Below are positions 32,488 through 42,484 of a stretch of 64,000 bases of DNA, in pieces. Below the pieces are notes generated by a model. That model saw only the letters and a list, made by a program, of their open reading frames with translations. It did not search any database and had not been told where the DNA came from. This stretch comes from GCA-2708415 sp964351905 (GTDB taxonomy: Bacteria; Pseudomonadota; Alphaproteobacteria; Micavibrionales; Micavibrionaceae), in NCBI GenBank assembly GCA_964351905.1, contig CAYGPG010000005.1:1-64000 (forward strand), written 5' to 3'. A program made the position numbers and the translations under genes. Numbering within the stretch: position 1 is the first letter of the stretch; each line of letters starts with the position of its first letter.

Positions 32488-32936
32488 TGTTTCGCCTTTC
32501 TGGCCTTTTATCCTTATGTGTTGCGATCGCTTGTGGGTCTCTCTTGTTTTTAACAAGTCAATCCGTGCAAAAGGCCGAACAAAAATTATCCAAAGTAAGT
32601 CAAAGCAATGAAGCGGAAGTTGATACCTTGCGCGTGTTGTCTGCGGAATGGGATTACCTGAACCGTCCCGAAAGGTTGGAGCGTTTAACGTTAGGTAATC
32701 TTGAGATGGAGAGCAAGGAAGCGTTGGGCAAGGATTTTGCCGAAAGCGTCAATGATATCCCTCAGCCTGTTATTCCTGTTCTTCCCCGCGTAAAACCAAG
32801 ATATTTTGAATATATTTCTGCGGGGCAAAAGCAAAAAATTCCTACGGATACAGTTAAGCCTTCAATGATTGAAAAATCTGAAAGAGAAAGATTTGATCTT
32901 TTGATTGAGGGTGTTTCTGAAAAGGGGGGCGAATAA
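32487..32936 (+). CDS. ftsL: Cell division protein FtsL
   Basis: Small bitopic divisome protein that activates FtsWI. The 149-residue protein has one N-terminal membrane helix (about 4-27), a periplasmic coiled coil (about 28-60) and the SAEWDYLNRPERLERL motif typical of alphaproteobacterial FtsL. The remaining Pro-rich tail (about 90-149) is variable. Sequence similarity in this family is low, but position between rsmH and ftsI plus the motif makes the call sound. Confidence 0.9.
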   Translation: MFRLSGLLSLCVAIACGSLLFLTSQSVQKAEQKLSKVSQSNEAEVDTLRVLSAEWDYLNRPERLERLTLGNLEMESKEALGKDFAESVNDIPQPVIPVLPRVKPRYFEYISAGQKQKIPTDTVKPSMIEKSERERFDLLIEGVSEKGGE

Positions 32937-34684
32937 TGCGCGCCTTTCATCAAAAGAAAATAAAAATGTTAGGACAACGCCGCAGCGCATTGGATCAAGC
33001 GAAAAACAGATTGATGCTGTTGAGTGTCTTTTTTGTGATTGCTTATGTGATTGTCATTGGGCGCGCGACTGATTTGTCTCTTATTGAAGGTTCTCTCAAT
33101 AAGCATGAAGAAATTTCTTATGTTGATCATAATCAGGCACAAGAAGAAAAGAAAAAAGTGCGAGCAGATATTATTGATCGTAATGGCGTACTATTGGCGA
33201 GATCGTTAAAAACATCTTCACTTTATGCAGATCCAAAAATTATTCAAAATCCAAAAGACGTTGCTAAACACCTGCAGGAAGTTTTTCCTGAATTGTCTTA
33301 TGGTGCTCTGTTGCAAAAATTACAAAGCAAAAAACGTTTTGTTTGGATTAAAAGAAACATAAGCCCGCAACAGCAAAGTAAAATTCTTATGCTCGGCTAT
33401 CCTGGGTTAAATTTCGAAAATGAGATGCGCCGTATCTACCCGCAAGGTGCGCTTGCGTCACATATGGTTGGCGCGTCTGGTGTTGATGGCCAGGGCTTGT
33501 CGGGAATTGAGGGAAGTTTTAATAAATATCTGGCCTCAGAAGAAAAGCCGTTACAACTCACTTTGGATGTCCGTCTTCAACATAGTTTGCGCCGTGAAAT
33601 AAAAAGCACGATAGATGAATTTAACGCAAAAGGTGGCGCAGGAATCGTCATGGATATTGAAACAGGCGAAATTTTGGCGGCAACGTCTTTGCCTGATTTT
33701 GACCCGCATGTTTATAAAAAAGCAAAGAATAATGAAATTTTTAATCGCGTTACACTAGGCGTTTATGAATTAGGGTCTTCCTTTAAAATTTTCTCAACGG
33801 CGGCTTTATTAGAAAAAACAAATTCAAACATGGCACAAAAATTTGATGTGCGTGAACCGTTGCAAGTTGGTCGTTTTAAAATCCGTGACTACCATCCAGA
33901 AAAAAGAATTTTGACTCTTCCTGAAGTATTTATTCATTCTTCAAATATCGGCTCTGCCATGATGGGGCAAATGGTTGGAACGGATTATTTGCAGAGTTTT
34001 TATAAAGATATTGGTTTGTTCAATACACCTGAATTTGAATTGAATGAGATGGGCTCTCCGCTTGTGCCTTCTCCATGGCGTGACGTAAATACGCTAACCG
34101 CGTCTTATGGACATGGAATTGCGGTATCGCCGCTGCAATTGGTGAAGGCCACAGCCTCTATTATGAATGGTGGCTATTTGGTTAATCCGACATTGATCAA
34201 ATCGCCGATGATTGATTTAGAAAAACAAAAGAAACCGCAAATCAGAGTCGTGTCCCCCGAAACATCACATCGTATGCGCCAATTAATGCGTTTAACTGTG
34301 ATAGAAGGAACAGGCGGAAAAGCCGATGTCGAGGGTTTCTTAGTCGGTGGAAAAACAGGGACTGCGGAAAAACCAGGGCGCGGCGGCTATGATCGCAACA
34401 AATTAATATCATCATTTTTGGCAGTCTTTCCTATGAATGAACCTCGCTACGCGATCTTTGTCATGGTGGATGAACCGCAAGGAACAAAAGCAAGCTATGG
34501 CTATGCCACAGGCGGTTGGGTTGGTGCTCCTACAGTAGCGCGCGTAATTTCCAGTATGGCCTCTATCTTGGGCTTAACGCCCGATAAAAAAGATAATGAT
34601 ATGGAAGATAGTCTTATTCAATACGTCAAAACAAAAGAACAAATTCAACTCGAAAAAAGGGAGCAAACCATTGCAGCTCATTGA
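32936..34684 (+). CDS. ftsI: Peptidoglycan transpeptidase FtsI (PBP3)
   Basis: Septal class B penicillin-binding protein. The 582-residue protein has a cytoplasmic basic N-terminus, a membrane helix (about 24-44), the pedestal domain (about 65-215) and the transpeptidase domain with the active serine in ELGSSFKIFSTA (about 281), the SSN triad in FIHSSNIGSAM (about 340) and KTGTAEKPG (about 473). Length and motifs are complete. It overlaps murE by 14 bases if murE starts at the TTG at 34671. Confidence 0.97.
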   Translation: MRAFHQKKIKMLGQRRSALDQAKNRLMLLSVFFVIAYVIVIGRATDLSLIEGSLNKHEEISYVDHNQAQEEKKKVRADIIDRNGVLLARSLKTSSLYADPKIIQNPKDVAKHLQEVFPELSYGALLQKLQSKKRFVWIKRNISPQQQSKILMLGYPGLNFENEMRRIYPQGALASHMVGASGVDGQGLSGIEGSFNKYLASEEKPLQLTLDVRLQHSLRREIKSTIDEFNAKGGAGIVMDIETGEILAATSLPDFDPHVYKKAKNNEIFNRVTLGVYELGSSFKIFSTAALLEKTNSNMAQKFDVREPLQVGRFKIRDYHPEKRILTLPEVFIHSSNIGSAMMGQMVGTDYLQSFYKDIGLFNTPEFELNEMGSPLVPSPWRDVNTLTASYGHGIAVSPLQLVKATASIMNGGYLVNPTLIKSPMIDLEKQKKPQIRVVSPETSHRMRQLMRLTVIEGTGGKADVEGFLVGGKTGTAEKPGRGGYDRNKLISSFLAVFPMNEPRYAIFVMVDEPQGTKASYGYATGGWVGAPTVARVISSMASILGLTPDKKDNDMEDSLIQYVKTKEQIQLEKREQTIAAH

Positions 34685-36110
34685 TTTTTTAAACACAGAT
34701 AAAAATTTACCGATTGATGGCGTGACATCAGATAGCCGTCAGGTAAAAAAGAATTATTTGTTCGCCGCCTTGTCAGGTAAGAAAATGGATGGGGCACAAT
34801 TTATTGAAGATGCTATCCATCACGGCGCGTCTATCATTTTGGCAGAAGAGGGGGTGGAACTTCCCAAAGATGCGCCTGAGTATGTTCAAATAATAAATGA
34901 TAAAAACCCTCGTCAGGCTTTTGCAAAAATAGCCGCAAAGTTTTATCAAATTCAACCTGATAACATTGTGGCTGTAACGGGAACGAGCGGTAAAACCTCA
35001 ACAGTTTCTTTCGTGCAACAACTCTGGCATTTGTCCGGCCTTAAGGCTTGCGCGTCCTTGGGAACGCTTGGTCTTCGCGGTCCTGGCATGCGCCGTTATG
35101 GCAGTTTAACGACACCAGGCACGCAAGCCCTTCATGCTGATTTGGCTGATTTAAAAGCAGCAGGCATTAATCACTTAGCAATGGAAGCCTCAAGCCATGG
35201 TCTGGATCAATATCGTCTTGATGGTGTTCAAACAAAAGTTGCCGCCTTTACGAATTTATCGCGTGATCATTTGGATTATCACAAAGACATGAACGAATAT
35301 TTCATGGCAAAGGCACGTTTATTTTCTGAACTTTTAGAAGAAGACGGGCAGGCCGTCATTAATGCGGATGATGATTACGCGGATAGGCTTATTCAAATCT
35401 GTAAAGAGCATAAGCACGAGGTTATTACCTTTGGCCAAAAGGGAGAACAGCTTAAATTATTAAAACGTGATCCAAAACCTGATGGCCAGGATATTGAAAT
35501 TTCAGTATTTGGTGAAACATATTCTATTTCGTTGCCATTGGTTGGAGAGTTTCAGGTAATGAATGCTCTTTGCGCGCTTGGTTTAGTTTTGGCGCAAGAT
35601 AATGATCCTAAAAAATATGTACCTTTGTTGAAAGATTTAAGGGGGGTTCCTGGTCGTCTTCAGCTTGTTGGTGCGCCAGCAAAAGGCGCAATATATGTTG
35701 ATTACGCGCACAAGCCTGCGGCATTAGAAATGGTTTTGAGAACATTACGTCCGCATACGGCTAATAATTTGATTTGTGTTTTTGGATGTGGTGGAAACCG
35801 TGATCCTGGTAAACGCGCTATCATGGGTAAAATATCTGACGATCTGGCAGACAAGATAATCGTGACAGATGATAATCCCCGTTACGAAGATGCAACGCAA
35901 ATTCGCATGCAAATTTTAGATGCGGTTCCACGGGCAATTGAAATTCCTGATCGTGCTATAGCGATACAAAAATCAATTTCTGAATTAGAAGAAGGTGATG
36001 TTCTTGTGATTGCAGGTAAAGGGCATGAGCAAGGGCAAATCATTGGCGAAAAAGTTCATCCCTTCGATGATGTAGAAGAAGTTTTAAAAGCAATAGAAAA
36101 GAGTTCTTAA
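34671..36110 (+). CDS. murE: UDP-MurNAc-tripeptide synthetase MurE (meso-DAP adding)
   Basis: Adds meso-diaminopimelate to UDP-MurNAc-L-Ala-D-Glu. The 479-residue form starts at TTG, with AAGGGAG (34657-34663) spaced 7 bases upstream, giving MQLIDFL; a longer reading from 34596 would lie deep in ftsI and add a non-homologous leader. The ATP loop is AVTGTSGKTSTV, UDP binding includes TTPGTQALH, and DDNPRYEDA carries the DNPR motif that selects meso-DAP over lysine. KGHEQGQ lies near the C-terminus. The stop shares a base with murF. Confidence 0.95.
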   Translation: MQLIDFLNTDKNLPIDGVTSDSRQVKKNYLFAALSGKKMDGAQFIEDAIHHGASIILAEEGVELPKDAPEYVQIINDKNPRQAFAKIAAKFYQIQPDNIVAVTGTSGKTSTVSFVQQLWHLSGLKACASLGTLGLRGPGMRRYGSLTTPGTQALHADLADLKAAGINHLAMEASSHGLDQYRLDGVQTKVAAFTNLSRDHLDYHKDMNEYFMAKARLFSELLEEDGQAVINADDDYADRLIQICKEHKHEVITFGQKGEQLKLLKRDPKPDGQDIEISVFGETYSISLPLVGEFQVMNALCALGLVLAQDNDPKKYVPLLKDLRGVPGRLQLVGAPAKGAIYVDYAHKPAALEMVLRTLRPHTANNLICVFGCGGNRDPGKRAIMGKISDDLADKIIVTDDNPRYEDATQIRMQILDAVPRAIEIPDRAIAIQKSISELEEGDVLVIAGKGHEQGQIIGEKVHPFDDVEEVLKAIEKSS

Positions 36111-37540
36111 TGACACAATCAAATATAATCTGGTCTGCAAGGGAAGCCGTAAAGGCTACGGGTGGTGAAGCATCAGGTGAATGGCAAGCGATGGGTGTTT
36201 CAATTGACAGCCGTACGCTTGATTTTGGTGATTTATTTATTGCAATTGTTGGTGATAATAGCGATGGACATGATCATGTCTATGAGGCAATTAAAAAGGG
36301 AGCTGTCGCTGCAGTTGTTAATCGTGAGATAGAGGGTGTTCCAAAAGAGAAATTACTGATTGTTAAGGATACTTTTAAGGCGATGGAGGATCTTGCCAGA
36401 TCAGCTAAAACGAGGAATTCTGGTAAAATTATAGCTGTAACAGGGAGCGTTGGTAAAACAGGTACCAAGGAAATGCTTGCGACAGCGTTAAAAGATCAAG
36501 GTCAAACGCACGTGAGTATTAATAGTTATAATAATCATTGGGGTGTTCCACTGACGTTGTCTGCCATGCACGCAGGAACAGATTATGGTGTTTTTGAAGT
36601 TGGGATGAATAATCCAGGAGAGATAGCACCGCTTTCAAAAATGATTAAGCCGGATATTTCTATTATTACAACTATATCGCCGGCACATATTGAAAATTTT
36701 GGTGATGGTTTGGCAGGTATCATTAATGCCAAAGCAGAAATCTATGAAGGTATGGAAAAAGGAGCGAGTGTAGTTTTAAATCGTGACAATATTAATTTTG
36801 AGGCATTAAAAGAAAAAGCAGAGAAAAAAGACCTTAAAGTATTTAGCTTCGGTGAGCATAAATCTTCTGATGCTAAAATGCTTAAATGTCTAGAAGCTGC
36901 AAATGGATCACGTGTGAGCGCTGAAATCATGGGCGAAGAACTAAGTTTTTCTCTTCAAATTGCTGGGCGGCACAATGCCTCAAATGCGCTTGCTGTTTTA
37001 TTGGCTGTAAAATTGGCAGGTGGTGATATTCAAAAGGCAGGAAAGGCGATTGCGAAGCAAGAGCCGATCACAGGGCGCGGGCGACGTGAAGTAATTGAGT
37101 GCTATGATAAAAACAATCCAATTACGCTTATTGATGAAAGTTATAATGCATCACCAGAAGCGATGAAAGCAGCTTTTAAGGTTTTGGCCTTGGTTGATCC
37201 GGGGCGTGGCGGACGGCGTATTGCTGTTTTAGGAGATATGCTTGAATTAGGAAAAGAGAGTACTAAAATGCATGCAGATTTAGCGTTACCGCTTAAGGCT
37301 GCTAATGTAGATTTGGTTTATACATGTGGTCAGCACATGAAAAATCTGTATGAAAACCTTCCAGCTAACCAACAAGGAAAGCATATGAAAACCAGTGAAG
37401 AGTTAGCGCAAATTGTCCCTGATGTTCTTATTCCGGGTGATGTGGTCATGGTAAAAGGATCATTGGGTAGTAAAATGGGTTTAGTCGTGGAGGCGTTGCG
37501 CGCGCTCCCTGATAAATTAAAGAATATGAATAAAGGATAA
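36110..37540 (+). CDS. murF: UDP-MurNAc-tripeptide-D-Ala-D-Ala ligase MurF
   Basis: Adds the D-Ala-D-Ala dipeptide to the cell-wall precursor. The 476-residue protein has the N-terminal UDP-binding domain with SIDSRTLDFGDLFIA, the ATP loop AVTGSVGKTGTKEML (about 103-117), SYNNHWGVPLTLS, and the C-terminal ligase domain with IDESYNASPEAMKAA and AVLGDMLELG. Normal length. It depends on a D-Ala-D-Ala ligase (ddl) that is not found in this window. Confidence 0.96.
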   Translation: MTQSNIIWSAREAVKATGGEASGEWQAMGVSIDSRTLDFGDLFIAIVGDNSDGHDHVYEAIKKGAVAAVVNREIEGVPKEKLLIVKDTFKAMEDLARSAKTRNSGKIIAVTGSVGKTGTKEMLATALKDQGQTHVSINSYNNHWGVPLTLSAMHAGTDYGVFEVGMNNPGEIAPLSKMIKPDISIITTISPAHIENFGDGLAGIINAKAEIYEGMEKGASVVLNRDNINFEALKEKAEKKDLKVFSFGEHKSSDAKMLKCLEAANGSRVSAEIMGEELSFSLQIAGRHNASNALAVLLAVKLAGGDIQKAGKAIAKQEPITGRGRREVIECYDKNNPITLIDESYNASPEAMKAAFKVLALVDPGRGGRRIAVLGDMLELGKESTKMHADLALPLKAANVDLVYTCGQHMKNLYENLPANQQGKHMKTSEELAQIVPDVLIPGDVVMVKGSLGSKMGLVVEALRALPDKLKNMNKG

Positions 37541-37545
37541 AATAA

Positions 37546-38631
37546 ATGCTCTATCATCTGCTCTTTCCCTTGGCTGAAGATTTCGCCATCTTTAATTTAT
37601 TTAGATATATTACCTTCCGCACAGGCGGGTCGATCATGACGGCTTTGATTATTTGTTTTGTTATTGGGCCCGCGACAATTAATTGGCTCAAGAAGAAACA
37701 AAAAGAAGGGCAACCTATTCGTAATGATGGCCCTGAAACACATTTTGCAAAGGCAGGTACGCCGACCATGGGCGGGTTGATGATTTTAGTTTCTGCTGGG
37801 GTCTCTGTTTTGCTTTGGTCAGACCTTACTAATCCTTATATTTGGATTGTTGGCGGCGTTATACTCGCCTTTGGTTGTATTGGTTTGGCGGATGATTACG
37901 CAAAACTTACCAAACGTTCACATGAAGGAATATCAGGTAAAGTTCGACTATTATTAGAAGGCACAATTGCTTTCTTAGCCATTGCCGCTTATCTCAATTT
38001 TACGACAACGGATATTGCTACGGGGTTAGCTATACCATTTTTGAAAGATTATCTTTTACCGTTAGGAATTATGATTATTCCTTTTGGGATTTTGGTCATT
38101 GTTGGCGCCTCCAATGCGGTCAACTTAACTGATGGATTAGATGGCTTGGCTATTGTGCCTGTAATGATTGCGGCAGCTTGTTTTGGGCTTATTAGTTACC
38201 TTGTTGGTAATGCGGTTTTTTCTGATTATTTAGGTATTCAATCTGTTCCTGGCGCGGGAGAGCTTGCGATTATTTGTGGTGCGTTGATCGGTGCAGGGAT
38301 GGGATTTTTATGGTTTAATGCACCTCCTGCTATGGTCTTTATGGGGGATACAGGATCGCTCTCTATGGGGGCTGGATTGGGCGCTATTGCTGTGATTGTA
38401 AAACATGAATTAGTATTGGTGATTATCGGTGGGCTGTTCGTGCTAGAAACACTCTCTGTTATAATACAGGTTGTATCTTTTAAATTAACGGGTAAACGTG
38501 TTTTTAAAATGGCGCCTATCCATCATCATTTTGAGAAAAAAGGATGGTCAGAGCCGACAGTTGTTATTCGTTTTTGGATTATCGCCGTTATTTTGGCGCT
38601 TGTTGGTTTATCAACGCTCAAACTTAGATAA
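37546..38631 (+). CDS. mraY: Phospho-MurNAc-pentapeptide transferase MraY
   Basis: Transfers phospho-MurNAc-pentapeptide to undecaprenyl phosphate to make lipid I in the inner membrane. The 361-residue protein has about ten membrane helices and the family motifs KAGTPTMGGLMI (about 69-80), LADDYAKLTKRSHEGISGK with the catalytic Asp pair, NAVNLTDGLDGLA, MGDTGSLSMG and the HHHFEKKGWSE loop. All active-site aspartates are present. Confidence 0.97.
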   Translation: MLYHLLFPLAEDFAIFNLFRYITFRTGGSIMTALIICFVIGPATINWLKKKQKEGQPIRNDGPETHFAKAGTPTMGGLMILVSAGVSVLLWSDLTNPYIWIVGGVILAFGCIGLADDYAKLTKRSHEGISGKVRLLLEGTIAFLAIAAYLNFTTTDIATGLAIPFLKDYLLPLGIMIIPFGILVIVGASNAVNLTDGLDGLAIVPVMIAAACFGLISYLVGNAVFSDYLGIQSVPGAGELAIICGALIGAGMGFLWFNAPPAMVFMGDTGSLSMGAGLGAIAVIVKHELVLVIIGGLFVLETLSVIIQVVSFKLTGKRVFKMAPIHHHFEKKGWSEPTVVIRFWIIAVILALVGLSTLKLR

Positions 38632-38637
38632 GATTTT

Positions 38638-40032
38638 ATGATTGATCTTTCTTCATATGCAAAAACTCTAGATAACAAAGCTGTTGCTGTTTTTGGTCTA
38701 GGGCTTTCAGGATTATCGACCGTCAAAGCATTGCGCGTGGCGAATATCAAAGCTATTGCATGGGATGATAATGAAGAGAGTAAAAATAAAGCAGAAGCTT
38801 TAGGCGCGGATATAAAAGATTTAACTAAAATTGATCTTTCAGATTTTGCCGCACTTATTTTATCCCCCGGTGTGCCTTATACTTTTGAACCACATGCCGT
38901 AGTTGAAAATGCGAATAGATATAATTTAGAAATTATCGGCGATATCGAAGTTCTCTACCGCAACGGCCTCCCCTGTAAAACTATTGGTATTACAGGCACA
39001 AACGGAAAATCAACGACAACGGCGCTGATGGCGCATGTTCTCAATGAATGTGGTGTAAAGACGCAAATGGCAGGAAATATAGGTACGCCTGTTTTTGAGT
39101 TGGATTTAAAAGATATTGACGCTTTAGTTTTGGAAATTTCTTCTTATCAAATGGATCTATGCCCAAGTTTTCGTCCTGATATCTCAATGCTTTTAAATAT
39201 TACGCCCGACCATCTTGATCGTCACGGCAGCCTTAAGAATTATGCGCAAGCTAAAGCGAATATCTTAGGTGGCAATGGCCTAGGTTTAGTCAGTGTTGAT
39301 GATGATTTTTCACAAAGCATATTTGATCGTGTTTTTTTGAAGGAGGAAAGAAAGACTATTCCGATATCAATGAAATTAGAAATTCCTGAAGGTATTTTTG
39401 TTAAAGATAATATTCTTTATCAAAATCATTTAGGTGAGAATAAAAAAATATTTGATGTTGGAAATTTTGAAACTTTAAAAGGTCAGCACAATCATCAAAA
39501 TATCACTTTTGTTTATAGAGCGGCAAAGGAATTTAATTTAAACGATGAAAATATTTTAAAGGCTATAGCTTCTTTTTCTGGCCTGCCTCATCGGCAATAT
39601 TTAGTTTTAGAAAAAGACAATATTTCCTATATCAATGATAGTAAAGCAACCAACGCCGAAGCCGCTGCCAAAGCGCTTTCTAGCTATGATAATATTTTTT
39701 GGATTGTCGGTGGACGTGCTAAAGAAGGCGGATTAAATGGTCTTGAAATATTTAAAGATAAAATTGTAAAAACTTATGTAATTGGTGAATGTGCGCAAGA
39801 ATTTGGTCAGTGGCTTTTACATCATGGTTTTGGATTTGAAATCAATGAAACCCTTGAAGTGGCTGTTCCTAGAGCGAATCAGGATGCGCAGAAATTCTCT
39901 AAAGAACATAATCAAAAATCTGTTGTTTTATTATCTCCTGCAACGGCATCGTGGGACCAATTTAAATCATTTGAAGATCGTGGTGATGCCTTTTCAAAAT
40001 TGGTTGAAAAAACAGCAGGTAAAAAATCATGA
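38638..40032 (+). CDS. murD: UDP-MurNAc-L-Ala-D-Glu synthetase MurD
   Basis: Adds D-glutamate to UDP-MurNAc-L-alanine. The 464-residue protein has VAVFGLGLSGLSTVKAL (N-terminal Rossmann domain), the ATP loop GITGTNGKSTTTALM (about 115-129), EISSYQMDLCPSF and LNITPDHLDRHGS, and the C-terminal YINDSKATNAEAAAKAL and VVLLSPATASWDQF. The middle part (about 215-320) is AT-rich and Lys-rich but intact. The stop overlaps ftsW by 4 bases. Confidence 0.96.
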   Translation: MIDLSSYAKTLDNKAVAVFGLGLSGLSTVKALRVANIKAIAWDDNEESKNKAEALGADIKDLTKIDLSDFAALILSPGVPYTFEPHAVVENANRYNLEIIGDIEVLYRNGLPCKTIGITGTNGKSTTTALMAHVLNECGVKTQMAGNIGTPVFELDLKDIDALVLEISSYQMDLCPSFRPDISMLLNITPDHLDRHGSLKNYAQAKANILGGNGLGLVSVDDDFSQSIFDRVFLKEERKTIPISMKLEIPEGIFVKDNILYQNHLGENKKIFDVGNFETLKGQHNHQNITFVYRAAKEFNLNDENILKAIASFSGLPHRQYLVLEKDNISYINDSKATNAEAAAKALSSYDNIFWIVGGRAKEGGLNGLEIFKDKIVKTYVIGECAQEFGQWLLHHGFGFEINETLEVAVPRANQDAQKFSKEHNQKSVVLLSPATASWDQFKSFEDRGDAFSKLVEKTAGKKS

Positions 40033-41192
40033 AGTATTTTTCAAGAACCGATAAATCTCTTTTAAGTCGGTGGTGGTGGACGGTTGATCGCGGTCTTTTG
40101 GGTATGCTGGCCGCTATTATCATTTTTGGTGTTGTTTTGGTTGCCGCGGCTAGTCCTTCTGTAGCTTTACGCATTGGTTTGGATCAATATCATTTTGTTA
40201 TTCGTCACTTGATTGTTCTTGCTCCATCTATTGCAATCATGCTGGTTATATCGTTATTAGATTTAAAACATATCTGGCGTTTAGCTTCTGTCATGCTTTT
40301 CTTTTGTTTTTTTGCCCTGATTTACGTACTGATTTTTGGCATGGAAATTAAAGGAGCGCAAAGATGGATTCACTTGCCTGGTTTCTCTTTACAGCCTAGT
40401 GAGTTTGCAAAACCAGCCTTTATCGTTGTGGCGGCATGGCTGATTGCAAAACAAAAAGATAAACCTGAATTTAAGGGCAGTAAAATTGCTGCAGGTATTT
40501 TTGGTGTTCTTTTGTCGTTACTTGTTTTGCAACCTGATATGGGGATGAGTTTTGTTATTATGGTCTCTTTCGTCACATTAATTTTTTTGGCGGGTCTGCC
40601 TTTTCGGATTATTACCTTGCTGATTGCCTTCGCTTGCGGTGCAGCAGTGACGGCCTATTATTCTCTTTCGCATGTACGAAGTCGGGTGGATCGTTTTTTA
40701 AATCCTGAAAGCGGCGATACCTATCAAATTGATCAGTCTTTAGAGGCGTTTCGCAATGGCGGACTAATGGGCACTGGCGCTGGACAAGGCACCGTAAAGC
40801 TTAATATACCTGATGCGCATGCCGATTTTATTTTCTCAGTCGCAGGAGAAGAATTGGGACTATTCTTCGTGATCATTATTGTAGGGTTATATGGCTATAT
40901 TTTAATACGTGGATTTAACAGAATCATCGATAGTGAAAATATGTTTGTGATCCTTGCTGTGGGCGGGCTTTTAACGATGTTTGGTCTTCAGGCTCTTATT
41001 CATATGGGCTCTAGCCTTCATTTATTGCCAACAAAAGGAATGACTTTACCTTTTATCAGTTATGGTGGATCTTCGTTGTTGTCGATGAGCGTCGCAATGG
41101 GTATGGTATTGGCATTAACGCGAAGGCAAACCAGATCGGGTATCGCTCAAGGGGGATTATCCGTACGACCAGTTGGCGGCGATAAAATTTAA
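40029..41192 (+). CDS. ftsW: Septal peptidoglycan polymerase FtsW
   Basis: SEDS-family glycosyltransferase that works with FtsI. The 387-residue protein has ten membrane helices and the SEDS motifs GAQRWIHLPGFSLQPSEFAK, LLVLQPDMG (with the catalytic Asp), QGTVKLNIPDAHADFIFSV and MTLPFISYGGSS. The N-terminus begins with TDKSLLSRWWWTVDRGL, as in other alphaproteobacterial FtsW. It overlaps murD by 4 bases and ends 16 bases before the chosen murG start. Confidence 0.96.
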   Translation: MKYFSRTDKSLLSRWWWTVDRGLLGMLAAIIIFGVVLVAAASPSVALRIGLDQYHFVIRHLIVLAPSIAIMLVISLLDLKHIWRLASVMLFFCFFALIYVLIFGMEIKGAQRWIHLPGFSLQPSEFAKPAFIVVAAWLIAKQKDKPEFKGSKIAAGIFGVLLSLLVLQPDMGMSFVIMVSFVTLIFLAGLPFRIITLLIAFACGAAVTAYYSLSHVRSRVDRFLNPESGDTYQIDQSLEAFRNGGLMGTGAGQGTVKLNIPDAHADFIFSVAGEELGLFFVIIIVGLYGYILIRGFNRIIDSENMFVILAVGGLLTMFGLQALIHMGSSLHLLPTKGMTLPFISYGGSSLLSMSVAMGMVLALTRRQTRSGIAQGGLSVRPVGGDKI

Positions 41193-41208
41193 ATTTGGTT
41201 GGATAAAC

Positions 41209-42357
41209 ATGACAGCAGAAGCAAAACAAATACTTATAAGCGCAGGTGGCACAGGGGGGCATATGTACCCTGCTGAAGCCTTGGCGCGTGATTTAATCGG
41301 ACGTGGTTATCGTGTGACTTTGGCAACTGATGTGCGTGGTAAAAAATATGAACCCTTTGCGGATGGTGTGCCAGTTCATGTGTTAAAATCAGGTGCGGTA
41401 AAGTCAGGAATCATTAGTAAAATTAAAACTGTTCTGTCTTTGGCTATAGGTTATTTTCAGGCACGTAAACTTATTGATAGAATTAAACCAGCGGTTGTTA
41501 TCGGTTTCGGTGGGTATCCATCTTTTCCTGCCGTTTATGCGGCGCAGAAAAAGAACATCCCAACCATCATTCATGAACAAAATGCGATATTGGGTAAAGC
41601 GAATGCCTATTTAGCGCCCAAGGCGGATCGTATTGCTTTATCGTGGAACAATGTTGAAAGTATAGATGAAAGCGATGCCGTTAGAAGTATTGTAACAGGT
41701 AATCCTGTTCGTCCTGATATCTCAAGTCTTTATAATAAACCTTATCCTTCATTAGAGCAGGATGGCGTTTTAAAAATATTGGTCTTAGGGGGCTCACAAG
41801 GCGCGAGCGTTTTTGGCGACGTTTTACCTAAGATGGTTGAAAAGCTATCTTCGGCACATAAAGCAAGATTGGAAATTGTTCAGCAATGTATTGAAGATGA
41901 CATTGAAGAGGTTAAGCGCGCCTACGAAGAACAAGGCGTAAAGGCAGAAGTAGCAACATTCTTTAAAGATGTTTCTAAACGTTTGGAAAATTGCCATTTG
42001 GTGATTGCACGTTCAGGTGCTGGCACGGTCTGCGAAGTGACAACGGCAGGCCGTCCTGCTATATTTGTGCCTTATCCATGGCATAAAGATCAGCAACAAA
42101 AGAAAAATGCTGACGCTGTTTTTGATGCGGGCGGTGCATGGGTGATGACTCAAGATGGTTTTACCGTTGATGCGTTATTGGCGCGGATTGAAACATTTTT
42201 GCAAAACCCAGAGACGTTGTTTAACGCGGCGGAAAATTCCAGAAGTTGTGGGAAACCAGATGCGGCAAGAAAATTAGGAAATTTGGTGACGGCGCTGGCT
42301 AGCGGCTGGGATAAAAATGCCAATAAAACATTCGATTTGACGCAAGGTCGTAATTAG
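41209..42357 (+). CDS. murG: UDP-GlcNAc:lipid I N-acetylglucosaminyltransferase MurG
   Basis: Adds GlcNAc to lipid I to form lipid II at the inner face of the membrane. The 382-residue form has ILISAGGTGGHMYPAEALA (about 9-27), GFGGYPSFPAVYAA, HEQNAILGKANAYLA, LVLGGSQGASVFGDVLP and SGAGTVCEVTTAGRPAIFVPYP. Start: the ATG at 41209 follows GGTTGGA; an in-frame TTG at 41173 lies inside ftsW and adds 12 residues without homology. A 127-base gap with a long inverted repeat separates it from murC. Confidence 0.96.
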   Translation: MTAEAKQILISAGGTGGHMYPAEALARDLIGRGYRVTLATDVRGKKYEPFADGVPVHVLKSGAVKSGIISKIKTVLSLAIGYFQARKLIDRIKPAVVIGFGGYPSFPAVYAAQKKNIPTIIHEQNAILGKANAYLAPKADRIALSWNNVESIDESDAVRSIVTGNPVRPDISSLYNKPYPSLEQDGVLKILVLGGSQGASVFGDVLPKMVEKLSSAHKARLEIVQQCIEDDIEEVKRAYEEQGVKAEVATFFKDVSKRLENCHLVIARSGAGTVCEVTTAGRPAIFVPYPWHKDQQQKKNADAVFDAGGAWVMTQDGFTVDALLARIETFLQNPETLFNAAENSRSCGKPDAARKLGNLVTALASGWDKNANKTFDLTQGRN

Positions 42358-42367
42358 AAAAGAAGGT

Positions 42368-42457
42368 TGTAACGAAGAAACGAAGTTTCGAAGATAGAAT
42401 TATTATTGTAATAGTTTTTCATTTCACTTTTTTTCGTTTCTTGTAAACTTCGTTACA
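42368..42457. repeat. Inverted-repeat element between murG and murC
   Basis: TGTAACGAAG (42368-42377) and CTTCGTTACA (42448-42457) are perfect 10-base inverted repeats. Just inside them lie AAACGAAGTTTCG and TTTCGTTTC, which can extend the pairing with bulges. The whole 127-base intergenic space is little more than this element, with a poly-T stretch and the murC ribosome-binding site after it. It has no coding frame. I did not notice a second copy in the window. Confidence 0.55.
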
Positions 42458-42484
42458 TATTTTTTATAGTAAAGGGTTAAACAC

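Noticed and set aside
34596..34670. Longer N-terminus for MurE
   Set aside because: It lies inside ftsI and adds a Lys/Asn-rich leader; the TTG at 34671 has a proper ribosome-binding site.
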